The notes beneath the pieces were generated by a model that did not search any database, was not told where the DNA came from, and worked only from the letters and a program-made list of their open reading frames with translations. The position numbers were made by a program, and so were the translations under genes. From Acanthornis magna (Eukaryota > Chordata > Aves > Passeriformes > Acanthizidae): DNA of 64,000 nucleotides. The stretch spans positions 3,705,001 to 3,769,000 of the forward strand of contig JAWUZG010000173.1 of assembly GCA_036785705.1 (NCBI GenBank), read 5' to 3'. Of the stretch, positions 34,532 to 43,224 are shown one piece after another (positions within the stretch are counted from its first letter, which is position 1; the number at the start of each line of letters is the position of its first letter).

Positions 34532-35612
34532 ATCCTTTTTTTGCCCAAATTTGCCCAAAATCCCGATTTTTTGGTTTTTTTCCAAATTTTTAATTTTTCC
34601 GATTTTTTTCCTCAAATTTGGACTACAGCGGATACCACCTACGGTGAGAGGACTCCAAGACCATCGCAGGAGATCGGTGAGGCCCTACCCCTTTCTAGGG
34701 GACTGTAGTTAGGGAAAACCAACTTATAAAAAGAAAATTTCTGTTTAGTTTCTCCCTAGCGCCAGCCCTGATTGAAGTGTGAGTGTGGGGTTGGCCACCC
34801 CTGGTGTGATTGCAGAGTGAGTGAGACAGGGCAAGGAGCTGAGAGCCAGAGCTCTCTGACTCAGTTTTGGGGCAAGAGCAGAGAGAGTGAGCTTGAAGCG
34901 ACTGAAAGTGGGAGATTCAAAGAAAATTGAAAATTTTTGTTAAGGGAAAAAGCCCAGCCCCAGAAAGAAAAAAATACCGCGCGGCCTTCATATATATATA
35001 TTTTCTCCTCAGTTTTTATATTTCTATCTACTCTGTCCCCTTTCTCTAACTGTCCTTTAGCCAGAAGCTTCTCCGGGAAGGGGGGAGCGGCCATTTTGGG
35101 TTCTTCTTCTTCAGCCAGAAGCTTCTCCGGAAAGGGGGAAGCAGCCATTTTGGTTATCAGCCGGTGGCCATCTTGGTTCCTTATTGTTTAATTGTTCATT
35201 GAGTTGTTTAATTGATTAAGTGAATCATTTATAGCGGCCATTTTGGTTTTCAGTCGTCGGCCATCTTGGTTCTTTATTGTTTAATTGTTCATTGCTTTAT
35301 TTAATTGCTTGAGTGAATTAATTATAACTGCCATTTTGGTTATCAGTTGTCGGCCATCTTGGTTTCTTATTGTTTAATTATTCAATTGCTTTGTTAATTG
35401 TTTAAGTGAATTATTAATTTTTCCCACGGAAAGTTATCAAGTTCCCATCATAGAAAATAATTAAGTTAAGTAAAGAACATCAAAAGATATAAATAAATTA
35501 ATTAATTAATTAAATTAAAAAAAAAAAAAAAAAGGAGAGAAAATAAAATAGAGAGTGGGTATTTTAAAATTCTATATTCTTTTTACTTTCCCATCGTTGC
35601 AGTTGAGCCAAA
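34532..35612 (+). other. Long untranslated leader of the young provirus
   Basis: About 1.08 kb between primer site and gag ATG. It holds T-rich and inverted-looking runs after the primer site, two candidate splice donors ('acggtgaga' near 34642 and 'tcggtgagg' near 34675), a repeat array (35060-35410) and an A-rich run ending in about 18 A (35517-35534). It has no coding frame of note. The RNA packaging signal presumably lies here but cannot be picked out by eye. Confidence 0.75.
35062..35410 (+). promoter_or_regulatory. Tandem array with seven GCCATNTTGG motifs
   Basis: Two copies of a roughly 54-bp unit ('agccagaagcttctccgg...') are followed by three copies of a roughly 93-bp unit. Exact GCCAT(T/C)TTGG starts are 35090, 35144, 35167, 35237, 35260, 35330 and 35353. 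GCCATNTTG is the known core bound by YY1. All seven are in the same orientation, 23 bp apart within each pair and about 93 bp between pairs. Binding is an inference from the motif. Confidence 0.8.
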
Positions 35613-37268
35613 ATGGGTCAGTGTGTAAGCAAGAGCCACTCTTCCCTGAAGAATTACAAAGTAGCACCTGACAGTCCCCTAGGCATTATGCTCAAAAATT
35701 GGGACAGTCATGAATTAACTAAGGGGAAGGATGCAGTGCAAATGATCCAGTACTGTGTCTTTGAGTGGCCTAGAAAGAAAATTCGAGAGGATGGACTCAA
35801 GTGGCCCAAACAGGGATCTTCAGAGATATGGCTCTGTAAGGCCCTTTGCTTATATCTACATTATAAGGGCCCAAAGAAATTGGAACAATTGGATTACGCA
35901 CGAATTTGGTTAAAATATTGGAACAATGTGGAAACAAAAGACGAGAAAATCTTAACAGTAAAAGACAACTCAAAATTAACTAAACATGAAACATCAACCA
36001 CTGACAAAAAAGATCAAAAAGTAAGGAAAGTTCAACCAAAGCGATGGGACCCTTTAGATGCCCTTCCACCAGTTGCTGCTAACCAAATTGATGGAGATAG
36101 TAGTGCCGAATCCTCAATAGAGGAGGAGGACACAAATAATTCCAGTCAGTCAGATGAGGGAGAAGTCTGCACACCAAAAAGAAAACATACCCTCTCTAAC
36201 TCTCCTCGTCCAAAACATTCAAAAAGCAAAATTACTCCAATTGGAAAAGAAAAATCTCTCTCCTCAACCAGAAAACGAAATGTTAAATTGGCCTGCTCAA
36301 TTTGTGAGGATTGTTCCAAAACTCCACAAGATAAAACAAAGGCTTTCCCCCTGCGAGAAGTGCCTATGGGTGGAGCACGGGGAGGAATTGGATATGTAGT
36401 TGCACCTCTTTCCTCCTCAGAGGTAAGAGACTTCAAAAGAGAAATGAAGTCCTTATTGAGTGACCCGATAGGGTTATCTCAACAATTCGATCAATTCCTC
36501 GGGCCAAACATATTCACTTGGCACGAAATGCAGTCCATCCTCCAGTCCCTGTTCTCCCTGGAGGAGCAATGTTTAATAAGGACTGCGGGAATGAAAGTGT
36601 GGGAGAGAGAAAATAATGATAATCAGGGCCCTCCTGGAGAACGGAAAATGCCAAATGAAGATCCAAATTGGAACCCAAATGACGAGAAGGATAGGAAAAA
36701 TATGGAAGATTATAGAAAATTGATAGTAAAAGGGATTAGAGAGGCTGTTCCGAGGGTGAACAACATCAAGAGGGCATTTGGAAGTACCCAAGGTAAAGAT
36801 GAAACTCCCCATGACTGGCTGGAAAGGTTAAAGAACAATGTGCAATTGTACACCCAATTGGATTTAGACAGCGACAGCGGGCAAACAATGTTGAAAGTAC
36901 ATTTTGTGCTATACTCCTGGCCGGATATTCGTAAAAAACTGGAAAAATTGGACAAGTGGCCAGAGAGAGATTTAAAGGAATTACTCGAGGAAGCTCAGAG
37001 GGTCTTTGTTCGAAGAGATGAAGAAAATTGGAAAACAAAAGCAAAAATAATGAAAAATGTTGAAAAAGACCCTCCCAAAGATACTACAATTGGCTCTCCT
37101 AAACCCACTCAATTTACTAGAGGTGACTCGAGGTCGAGTGACCCGAGTATGAACAAAGCAAACCACTATTGTACCTATTGTAAGAAACCAGGCCATGGGA
37201 CCTGGTATTGTTACAGGAAGCAGAAAGACCAAGTAGTGTACCAGGAAACCCAGGCCGAAAGTAACTGA
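35613..37268 (+). CDS. gag: Gag polyprotein (matrix, capsid, nucleocapsid), open
   Basis: 551 codons, ATG at 35613 in 'gccaaaATGGGTC'; Gly2 is a probable myristoylation site ('MGQCVSKSHSS'). The matrix part covers roughly residues 1-110. A charged, Ser-rich linker with acidic and basic runs follows (about 115-240). Capsid begins near 'FPLREVPMGGARGG' (about 250) and carries the gammaretroviral homology block 'QGKDETPHDWLERLKNN' near 390-410. A charged helix-forming stretch follows, then a single zinc knuckle, CTYCKKPGHGTWYC, at about 520-533. Gag assembles the particle at the plasma membrane and binds genomic RNA. It ends at TGA (37266-37268), in frame with the protease, so expression of pro-pol would depend on reading through that codon. 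I see no internal break. Confidence 0.93.
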   Translation: MGQCVSKSHSSLKNYKVAPDSPLGIMLKNWDSHELTKGKDAVQMIQYCVFEWPRKKIREDGLKWPKQGSSEIWLCKALCLYLHYKGPKKLEQLDYARIWLKYWNNVETKDEKILTVKDNSKLTKHETSTTDKKDQKVRKVQPKRWDPLDALPPVAANQIDGDSSAESSIEEEDTNNSSQSDEGEVCTPKRKHTLSNSPRPKHSKSKITPIGKEKSLSSTRKRNVKLACSICEDCSKTPQDKTKAFPLREVPMGGARGGIGYVVAPLSSSEVRDFKREMKSLLSDPIGLSQQFDQFLGPNIFTWHEMQSILQSLFSLEEQCLIRTAGMKVWERENNDNQGPPGERKMPNEDPNWNPNDEKDRKNMEDYRKLIVKGIREAVPRVNNIKRAFGSTQGKDETPHDWLERLKNNVQLYTQLDLDSDSGQTMLKVHFVLYSWPDIRKKLEKLDKWPERDLKELLEEAQRVFVRRDEENWKTKAKIMKNVEKDPPKDTTIGSPKPTQFTRGDSRSSDPSMNKANHYCTYCKKPGHGTWYCYRKQKDQVVYQETQAESN

Positions 37269-37763
37269 AGGTGTCAGGGGCTCTATCCAGTGGGGACCGA
37301 TAAACATCAACAAGAGCCCTTGATAACTTTATTAGTAGGTCCCCATCATCAACCTGTAACGTTTCTTGTGGACACTGGAGCTGAAAGGACTTGTATTGCG
37401 GAAGTACCAAAAGGACTATACGTTACCAAAAACAACACCATAGAGATCTCAGGAGCGAAGGGTGACACTTTTACCGTCCCAATCATTCCAAATGTGGAGA
37501 TCAAGGGAAATGGAAGAATTCATATTAATGACATCCTTTTTGTTCCTCGAGCAGGAATAAATCTATTGGGGAGAGACCTGCAGATTCTACTGCAAATTGG
37601 GGTAGTCCCCCGTAAAGGTAAAATGGTTACCAAGCTATTTGTATTATCAGTACAAGATGAGAACCAGATAAACCCCATTGTCTGGGCCAAACCGGGCAAC
37701 CGGGGAAAAATAGACATGACACCACTAACTGTGAACTTACTTCCAGGAACGAATCCTATTTGA
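37269..37763 (+). CDS. pro: Retroviral aspartic protease, in frame after gag
   Basis: This frame continues directly from the gag terminator with no obligatory start; the ATG at 37290 is incidental. The catalytic motif 'LVDTGAE' has its Asp at 37371-37373, and the conserved 'NLLGRDLQ' block lies near 37561. Length is close to a retroviral protease plus the linker to reverse transcriptase. The enzyme dimerises and cuts the Gag and Gag-Pol polyproteins during maturation. A TGA at 37761-37763 ends the frame where the linker to reverse transcriptase should continue. Nothing else in the domain looks damaged. Confidence 0.9.
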   Translation, partial: RCQGLYPVGTDKHQQEPLITLLVGPHHQPVTFLVDTGAERTCIAEVPKGLYVTKNNTIEISGAKGDTFTVPIIPNVEIKGNGRIHINDILFVPRAGINLLGRDLQILLQIGVVPRKGKMVTKLFVLSVQDENQINPIVWAKPGNRGKIDMTPLTVNLLPGTNPI

Positions 37764-40700
37764 GTTCCACAGTATCCCCTAACCAAGGAGAAGCGGAAGA
37801 AACTGAAGGTCACCATCGAAGAGCTGCTAGAGGATGGCATCCTAGAGCCTTGCAAGTCTCCCTTCAACACACCGATTCTGGGTGTCAGCAAACCAGACGG
37901 GGGCTGCCGACTTGTCCACGACCTGCGTAAGGTAAATGACAGAGTGGAAACCAGGTACCCCCTGGTTCCTAACCCATACACACTTTTAAATCAAATTCCA
38001 CCATCACATGCCTGGTTCTCTGTTGTTGACCTTAAGGACGCATTCTGGTCATGTCCCCTAGATCCTTCCTGCAGAAACATCTTTGCATTTACTTGGGAGG
38101 ATCCAGATACAGGGAGAAAGCGGCAGCTTCGATGGACTCGGTTGCCTCAGGGTTACACTGAGTCCCCCACGCTTTTTGGCCAGGCCCTTGAAGGCCTTTT
38201 AACTACCTTTGATCCACCAGAGGGCATAAAAATCACGCAGTATGTGGACGACCTGCTGGTGTCTGGGGAGCAGGAGGAGACAGTCAAATTGGCTACTATA
38301 AAACTATTAAACTTTCTAGGGCAGAAAGGGTTGCGAGTGTCAAAACAAAAATTACAATTCGTACTACAAGAAGTAAAATACCTCGGACATTTAATTGGGC
38401 ATGGTACAAAAAAACTGAGTGCCGAAAGAGTAAAGGCAATAATTGACCTGCCACCTCCAAAAACAAAACGAGAAATTAGACAGTTACTGGGCCTGTTTGG
38501 ATATTGTAGGCTCTGGATTGACAAGTACTCGCAATCCGTTCAATTCCGATACGAAAAATTAACTGAGGAGGAGCCAGTGCATTGGACAAAATCAGACGAT
38601 CAAAAACTAAAAGATTTGAAAGACAAATTAATGCAAGCTCCAGTCCTCAGCTTACCTGCCCTAGATAAGCCCTTTGATTTGTTTGTAAATGTGGACAAAG
38701 GAGTTGCCTTTGGGGTGCTGACCCAAACGTGGGGCGGGTCCAGAAAACCTGTAGCTTTCATTTCGAAGATCTTGGACCCTGTATCAAGGGGATGGCCACA
38801 ATGCATCCAGGCAATCGCAGCGTCGGCAGTTCTGGTTGCTGAGGCTCAGAAGCTGGTGTTTGGAGGGACACTCACAGTGCACACACCTCACTGTGTAAAG
38901 GCCATTCTAACTCAGCGGGCCTCAGAGTGGCTCACGGATGCCCGAATTGTGCAATATGAGAGCCTCCTAATTGAATCTAAACATCTTCACTTCGCCACAT
39001 GTACCTCACAGAACCCAGCACAATTTCTTTATGGCTTACCACAAGATGACTTAGCCCACAATTGCATAAATGTGATCGACCTACAAACAAAGGTGCGGGA
39101 AGACCTAACTGACATCGCCATCCTCGAAGGGAAAAAGATCTTTGTAGACGGATCATCCAGGGTGGTACGTGGAAACCGATGCTCCGGGTATGCAGTGGTA
39201 GACGGGTTGGAAATGAAAGTAATAGAAAAAGGGAAACTACCAGGACATTGGTCTGCTCAGGTATGCGAGCTTTATGCGTTGGAAAGAGCCCTCCACCACC
39301 TAGCCGGGGAAATCGGAACTATATACACAGACTCTAAATATGCCTTCGGGGTGGTCCACACCTTTGGTAAAATATGGATGGAACGTGGGCTATTGAATTC
39401 AAAAGGGAAAGACATTTTGCACAAAGAAATGATTGTAAAAATCTTAGAGAGCTTAAAGAGACCAAAAGCCATTGCTGTGGTACATGTACCAGGACACCAA
39501 ACCGGGCTCAGTCTAGAAGCTAGGGGAAATACTCTAGCAGATAATACAGCTAGAGAGGCAGCTATTGAAGGACTGTTCACAGAGACTGTTTTAAAGGTAA
39601 CCACACGAGCAGCAGCGAAAAGACAAGAAACAACTGATGCAGAGGAATCGAACAAGACCAAAGAAACCTCCGAGGAGGATGAAGTCCCTAAAACCCTGGA
39701 AGCAAATGAGGAAGAGATACCATCAGCACCAGACCAACAAGGGGTAAGTGAGAAAAACTTACCCAGGCCCATTTTCAACAACAAAGAAAAAGAACAATTG
39801 GCGGCAATTGGCGGAATAGAAGACCAGGAAGGTAGGTGGCACCTTCCTGATGGTAGGCAAATTCTAAACAAAGCACTGACTCGTGAAATTTTATTTGCGA
39901 TACATAGAAATTACCATTGGGGAACAAAGGCCCTAGTAGATCACTTTTCCCGGGTCTTCTGTTGCCTGGGAGTATACGAAATTGCAAAGCAAATTACCAA
40001 AAATTGTCTAGTATGCCAAAAAGTCAATAAAAAACAAATGAAAAATGTTCCAAAAGGGGGAATGGACATAGCTTCTCGTCCATTCCAGAGCATCCAGATA
40101 GACTTCACAGAGATGCCCCTTGTACAGCGGTGGAAGTACCTATTAGTCATAGTAGATCACCTCACTCACTGGGTGGAAGCTTTTCCTACCACCAATGCCA
40201 CCGCCCACACAGTGAGTAAGGTGCTCTTAGAACAGATAATTCCCCGCTATGGAGTCCCTCTAAGAATTGACTCAGATAGAGGAACTCATTTTACTTCTCA
40301 AATCACTCTAAATTTAATCAATCAATTAGGCTCAGATTGGAAATTGCATACTCCCTGGCACCCGGAGAGTTCGGGAAGAGTAGAACGCATGAATCAGACA
40401 CTAAAAAGAATACTCACAAAATTAATGATAGAAACAAAGTGGTCCTGGGTTAAGTGCCTCCCACTTGCCCTATTAAGTGTTCGAACACAACCACGAACTG
40501 ACATTCAAGTCTCAGCGTATGAAATGTTGTTTGGACTCCCTTATTTAGCTGGACAGCGAGAAATCGATGTAAAAGAGACTGGAAACATAGCAATAAGGGA
40601 GTATGTAAAGATCATTGCACACAACATCCAAGAGTTAAAGGAAAAGGGCCTGCTTGTGCAAACACCACCTCTTGATTTCAATTTACATAATATTCATCCA

Positions 40701-40895
40701 GGAGAATGGGTGTTAATCAAATGCTGGAAAGAAAAATCTCTAACCCCCTCTTGGGAAGGCCCCTTCCAGGTTCTTTTAACAACAGAAGCAGCGATAAGAA
40801 CAGCAGAAAAGGGATGGACACACATTCGGAGAGTAAAAGGTCCAGTGACTCCACCAGAGGATGAAAAAGAGCTCCGAGAAAAAGGAAGACCTTGA
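37764..40895 (+). CDS. pol: Pol: reverse transcriptase, RNase H and integrase
   Basis: Same frame as gag and pro, open for 1043 codons after the TGA at 37761. Reverse transcriptase has its catalytic YVDD at 38241-38252. RNase H shows 'FVDGSSRV', 'ELYALERAL', 'YTDSKYA' and 'LADNTAREAA'. An acidic, Glu/Lys-rich linker of about 60 residues follows. Integrase has an N-terminal zinc site ('HRNYH', 'CLVC') and a D,D35E core (Asp 40101, Asp 40275, Glu 40383, exactly 35 residues between the last two). A C-terminal GPY/F-like block ('WEGPFQV') is typical of gammaretroviruses. These enzymes make and integrate proviral DNA. All expected catalytic residues are present. The nonsense codon before the domain should block expression unless it is also read through. 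Confidence 0.93.
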   Translation, partial: VPQYPLTKEKRKKLKVTIEELLEDGILEPCKSPFNTPILGVSKPDGGCRLVHDLRKVNDRVETRYPLVPNPYTLLNQIPPSHAWFSVVDLKDAFWSCPLDPSCRNIFAFTWEDPDTGRKRQLRWTRLPQGYTESPTLFGQALEGLLTTFDPPEGIKITQYVDDLLVSGEQEETVKLATIKLLNFLGQKGLRVSKQKLQFVLQEVKYLGHLIGHGTKKLSAERVKAIIDLPPPKTKREIRQLLGLFGYCRLWIDKYSQSVQFRYEKLTEEEPVHWTKSDDQKLKDLKDKLMQAPVLSLPALDKPFDLFVNVDKGVAFGVLTQTWGGSRKPVAFISKILDPVSRGWPQCIQAIAASAVLVAEAQKLVFGGTLTVHTPHCVKAILTQRASEWLTDARIVQYESLLIESKHLHFATCTSQNPAQFLYGLPQDDLAHNCINVIDLQTKVREDLTDIAILEGKKIFVDGSSRVVRGNRCSGYAVVDGLEMKVIEKGKLPGHWSAQVCELYALERALHHLAGEIGTIYTDSKYAFGVVHTFGKIWMERGLLNSKGKDILHKEMIVKILESLKRPKAIAVVHVPGHQTGLSLEARGNTLADNTAREAAIEGLFTETVLKVTTRAAAKRQETTDAEESNKTKETSEEDEVPKTLEANEEEIPSAPDQQGVSEKNLPRPIFNNKEKEQLAAIGGIEDQEGRWHLPDGRQILNKALTREILFAIHRNYHWGTKALVDHFSRVFCCLGVYEIAKQITKNCLVCQKVNKKQMKNVPKGGMDIASRPFQSIQIDFTEMPLVQRWKYLLVIVDHLTHWVEAFPTTNATAHTVSKVLLEQIIPRYGVPLRIDSDRGTHFTSQITLNLINQLGSDWKLHTPWHPESSGRVERMNQTLKRILTKLMIETKWSWVKCLPLALLSVRTQPRTDIQVSAYEMLFGLPYLAGQREIDVKETGNIAIREYVKIIAHNIQELKEKGLLVQTPPLDFNLHNIHPGEWVLIKCWKEKSLTPSWEGPFQVLLTTEAAIRTAEKGWTHIRRVKGPVTPPEDEKELREKGRP

Positions 40896-41040
40896 ACCGC
40901 AACAGCATCCTTTAAAACTAAGATCTAGTCAAAGAAATGTTACCAGTTACTGTAAATGTTATTGTTGTTGAAGTTAAAAGACTGTTCAAGTTTCAAATTA
41001 TCATGTTCAACATTTGTTACATATATATAACACTAACCTT

Positions 41041-41070
41041 GTTTCTCTCACTTCCCACTTTTTGTAGTAA
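41041..41070 (+). promoter_or_regulatory. Candidate env splice acceptor
   Basis: A pyrimidine-rich run 'tctctcacttcccacttttt' ends in 'gtag' at 41067, 110 bases before the env ATG. It lies in the 282-bp gap between pol and env, where a subgenomic env message would need its acceptor. A candidate donor is near 34642 or 34675. Confidence 0.55.
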
Positions 41071-41177
41071 GGAAAACCTGCCTGATAAGATCTGCCTCTT
41101 CTTCTAAGACCAAAATAATTTGGCTACAAATTAACGGACACACGTTCCTCACAGGAACTGACCGAGGCCAAGTAAAA

Positions 41178-43112
41178 ATGAATCTCCTGCGGCCTGAGGG
41201 AGAGAACGCGCTTAGCACCAGTCCAGAGACTCCAGGAAAGGAATGCCAACCACCAGCACAAGCAGGAATAGAGCCCAAACCGAGAAAGGTCACCGTACTG
41301 CTCTTCCTGGCCGTGGCACTAGTCATCTCTGTGCCGAAGATCCTGGAAGCCAAGGCGGACATAAGGTGCAACAAGTGCTATCACACCATTTACCAGACCG
41401 CAGGAAATTCATTCAAAATAAAACACTTTTTCCGTGCACATTCCTATGTAAGCCCAGGTTGCTACGATATTGTTAACTTAGGAAGGTGTACGGAAAAAGG
41501 ACAGAAGTATTGGATTGGGCAAAACATTGGTACTCAAATTCAAAAGATAAAAGGAGAGTGCCCCTCCGATGATGTTTGGCTTTGTTTCAATTTCAATTAT
41601 ATCACAAAAAAGGAAGATTTAATAAAAAGAAAAACCTTTGAATTGGACCTGATTCAAGAAACTGTAATCGAAGAAAACCAAAAACAACAGGAAGCTGGCT
41701 TATCAAAAGTAGACCAAAATTTATTTATTGATTTGGCGGAGAGGATAAGTCAGCAACTAAATTTAACAAATTGCTGGGTGTGCGGAGGAACTTTAATGTC
41801 CGAGTACTGGCCTTGGCGAGGGGTCGGGATTGGACCCCTCGAAATCTTACAGCTGGGCAATCTTCCGCCAAACACCCGAACTGATAATGAAATTTGGCAT
41901 TTAAGTAACACAGTCTTAGGGGAAGAGTGCATTCGGAGAAAAGCCCCAAGATTCTTCCAGAGGGTGGGAGAAACAACGTGTAAAAGATACCTGGTCACGG
42001 ACGGGAAAAAGAGCTGGTGGCTGCCCACAACACCAAACGTATACTGGTCAAGTACACGACTACCTCATAAAAACTGTGTTTACAACAAAATCGAGAAGCT
42101 GTTCCAATGCTGGGAGGATGGTAATCCTTTTTCCACACTTCCTGCTTTCTCGAGGTATTGGACTCAGGCGAACTCAGTTAAAGACAGTTTCTGGGCAGCT
42201 CCAGAAAATTTGTTTTGGATCTGCGGGAGTAAAGCATACTCTAGACTCCCAGCTCACTGGGAAGGAAGTTGCACCCTTGGTGCCATTCAGCCTAATTTTT
42301 TTCTTTTAGCCGACAAGGCTGGACAACATCTTGGGATCCCCTTATACGATGAACTATCCCGTTCTAAAAGACATGTTATCGGGGGTTCCCAGAGGTGGAA
42401 AGATGAGGACTGGCCACCCGAGAGGATTCTTGAAACCTACGGGCCAGCTACCTGGGCACAAGATGGCAGCTGGGGGTACCGTACCCCTATTTATATGCTC
42501 AATAGAATCATCCGGTTACAAGCATTAATCGAGGTAATCACTAACAAAACCTCCCTGGCACTAGAACTTCTTTCACAACAACACAGCCAGACTCGGGCAG
42601 CAGTATACCAGAATAGGTTGGCTTTGGACTATCTACTCGCTGAAGAAGGAGGCGTATGTGGAAAGTTTAACAACTCTGATTGCTGCCTCCATATCGATGA
42701 CCATGGAAAAACAATCACCCAAATCACTAAGGACATTAGAAAACTTGCACATGTTCCTGTGCAAACTTGGCAGTCGATCACTTCAACCAAATGGTGGGAC
42801 AATTTGCTAAATGTCCAATGGTGGAAGAAAACCCTGCTCATAGTAGGGGGATCCTTAATCGGACTGTTATTCCTGCCATGCTTAATTCCTTGTCTCATTA
42901 GGCTGATAACTTCGGTAGTCACTCAGATGCCCGTGATCCAGAACTTACAAAACCATTACCAGCAGCAACGGAACAACACCATAACACCACCGTCTCGGGT
43001 CCTTGAGGTCACAGTAGAAAAAACTAAAAATAAACAAAAACATGCATACCGAATTCTTAAAAGTTTTCAAGAGCCACCAGCAATACAAGAAGAAATGACA
43101 ACTTTTCTGTAG
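41178..43112 (+). CDS. env: Envelope glycoprotein (ERV31-like), open
   Basis: 644 codons without a stop. Residues 1-60 form a long leader with a hydrophobic signal core at about 38-52. The surface subunit has a CWVC (C-x2-C) motif at 199-202, the site that links to the transmembrane subunit in gamma-type envelopes. A furin-type site R-S-K-R ends at 398. The transmembrane subunit has no hydrophobic stretch directly after cleavage ('HVIGGSQRWKDEDW'). Further on are '[19 protein letters not shown]', an immunosuppressive-like region ('YQNRLALDYLLAEEGG'), cysteines at 494 and 502-503 (C-x7-CC), a membrane span at about 552-580 and a 64-residue tail. The role in a virus is receptor binding and membrane fusion. 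Relatives are annotated in birds as ERV31 or ERV3-1-like; that name is from memory. Confidence 0.93.
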   Translation: MNLLRPEGENALSTSPETPGKECQPPAQAGIEPKPRKVTVLLFLAVALVISVPKILEAKADIRCNKCYHTIYQTAGNSFKIKHFFRAHSYVSPGCYDIVNLGRCTEKGQKYWIGQNIGTQIQKIKGECPSDDVWLCFNFNYITKKEDLIKRKTFELDLIQETVIEENQKQQEAGLSKVDQNLFIDLAERISQQLNLTNCWVCGGTLMSEYWPWRGVGIGPLEILQLGNLPPNTRTDNEIWHLSNTVLGEECIRRKAPRFFQRVGETTCKRYLVTDGKKSWWLPTTPNVYWSSTRLPHKNCVYNKIEKLFQCWEDGNPFSTLPAFSRYWTQANSVKDSFWAAPENLFWICGSKAYSRLPAHWEGSCTLGAIQPNFFLLADKAGQHLGIPLYDELSRSKRHVIGGSQRWKDEDWPPERILETYGPATWAQDGSWGYRTPIYMLNRIIRLQALIEVITNKTSLALELLSQQHSQTRAAVYQNRLALDYLLAEEGGVCGKFNNSDCCLHIDDHGKTITQITKDIRKLAHVPVQTWQSITSTKWWDNLLNVQWWKKTLLIVGGSLIGLLFLPCLIPCLIRLITSVVTQMPVIQNLQNHYQQQRNNTITPPSRVLEVTVEKTKNKQKHAYRILKSFQEPPAIQEEMTTFL

Positions 43113-43202
43113 CCGAAAAGACTCTATTTTGTTCCTCCAGTGTTGCGCATGAGTGAAGTGGGTACACTGTGAGAGTAATGCGAAAAATCAAGGTTCCCTA
43201 AG

Positions 43203-43222
43203 AAAAAAGAAAAAGGGGGGAG
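43203..43222 (+). other. Polypurine tract
   Basis: A run of purines, 'aaaaaagaaaaaggggggag', lies immediately upstream of the 3' LTR, followed by TT and then the LTR's TG. It is the usual primer for plus-strand DNA, and the extra TT matches the dinucleotide normally trimmed at integration. Confidence 0.92.
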
Positions 43223-43224
43223 TT

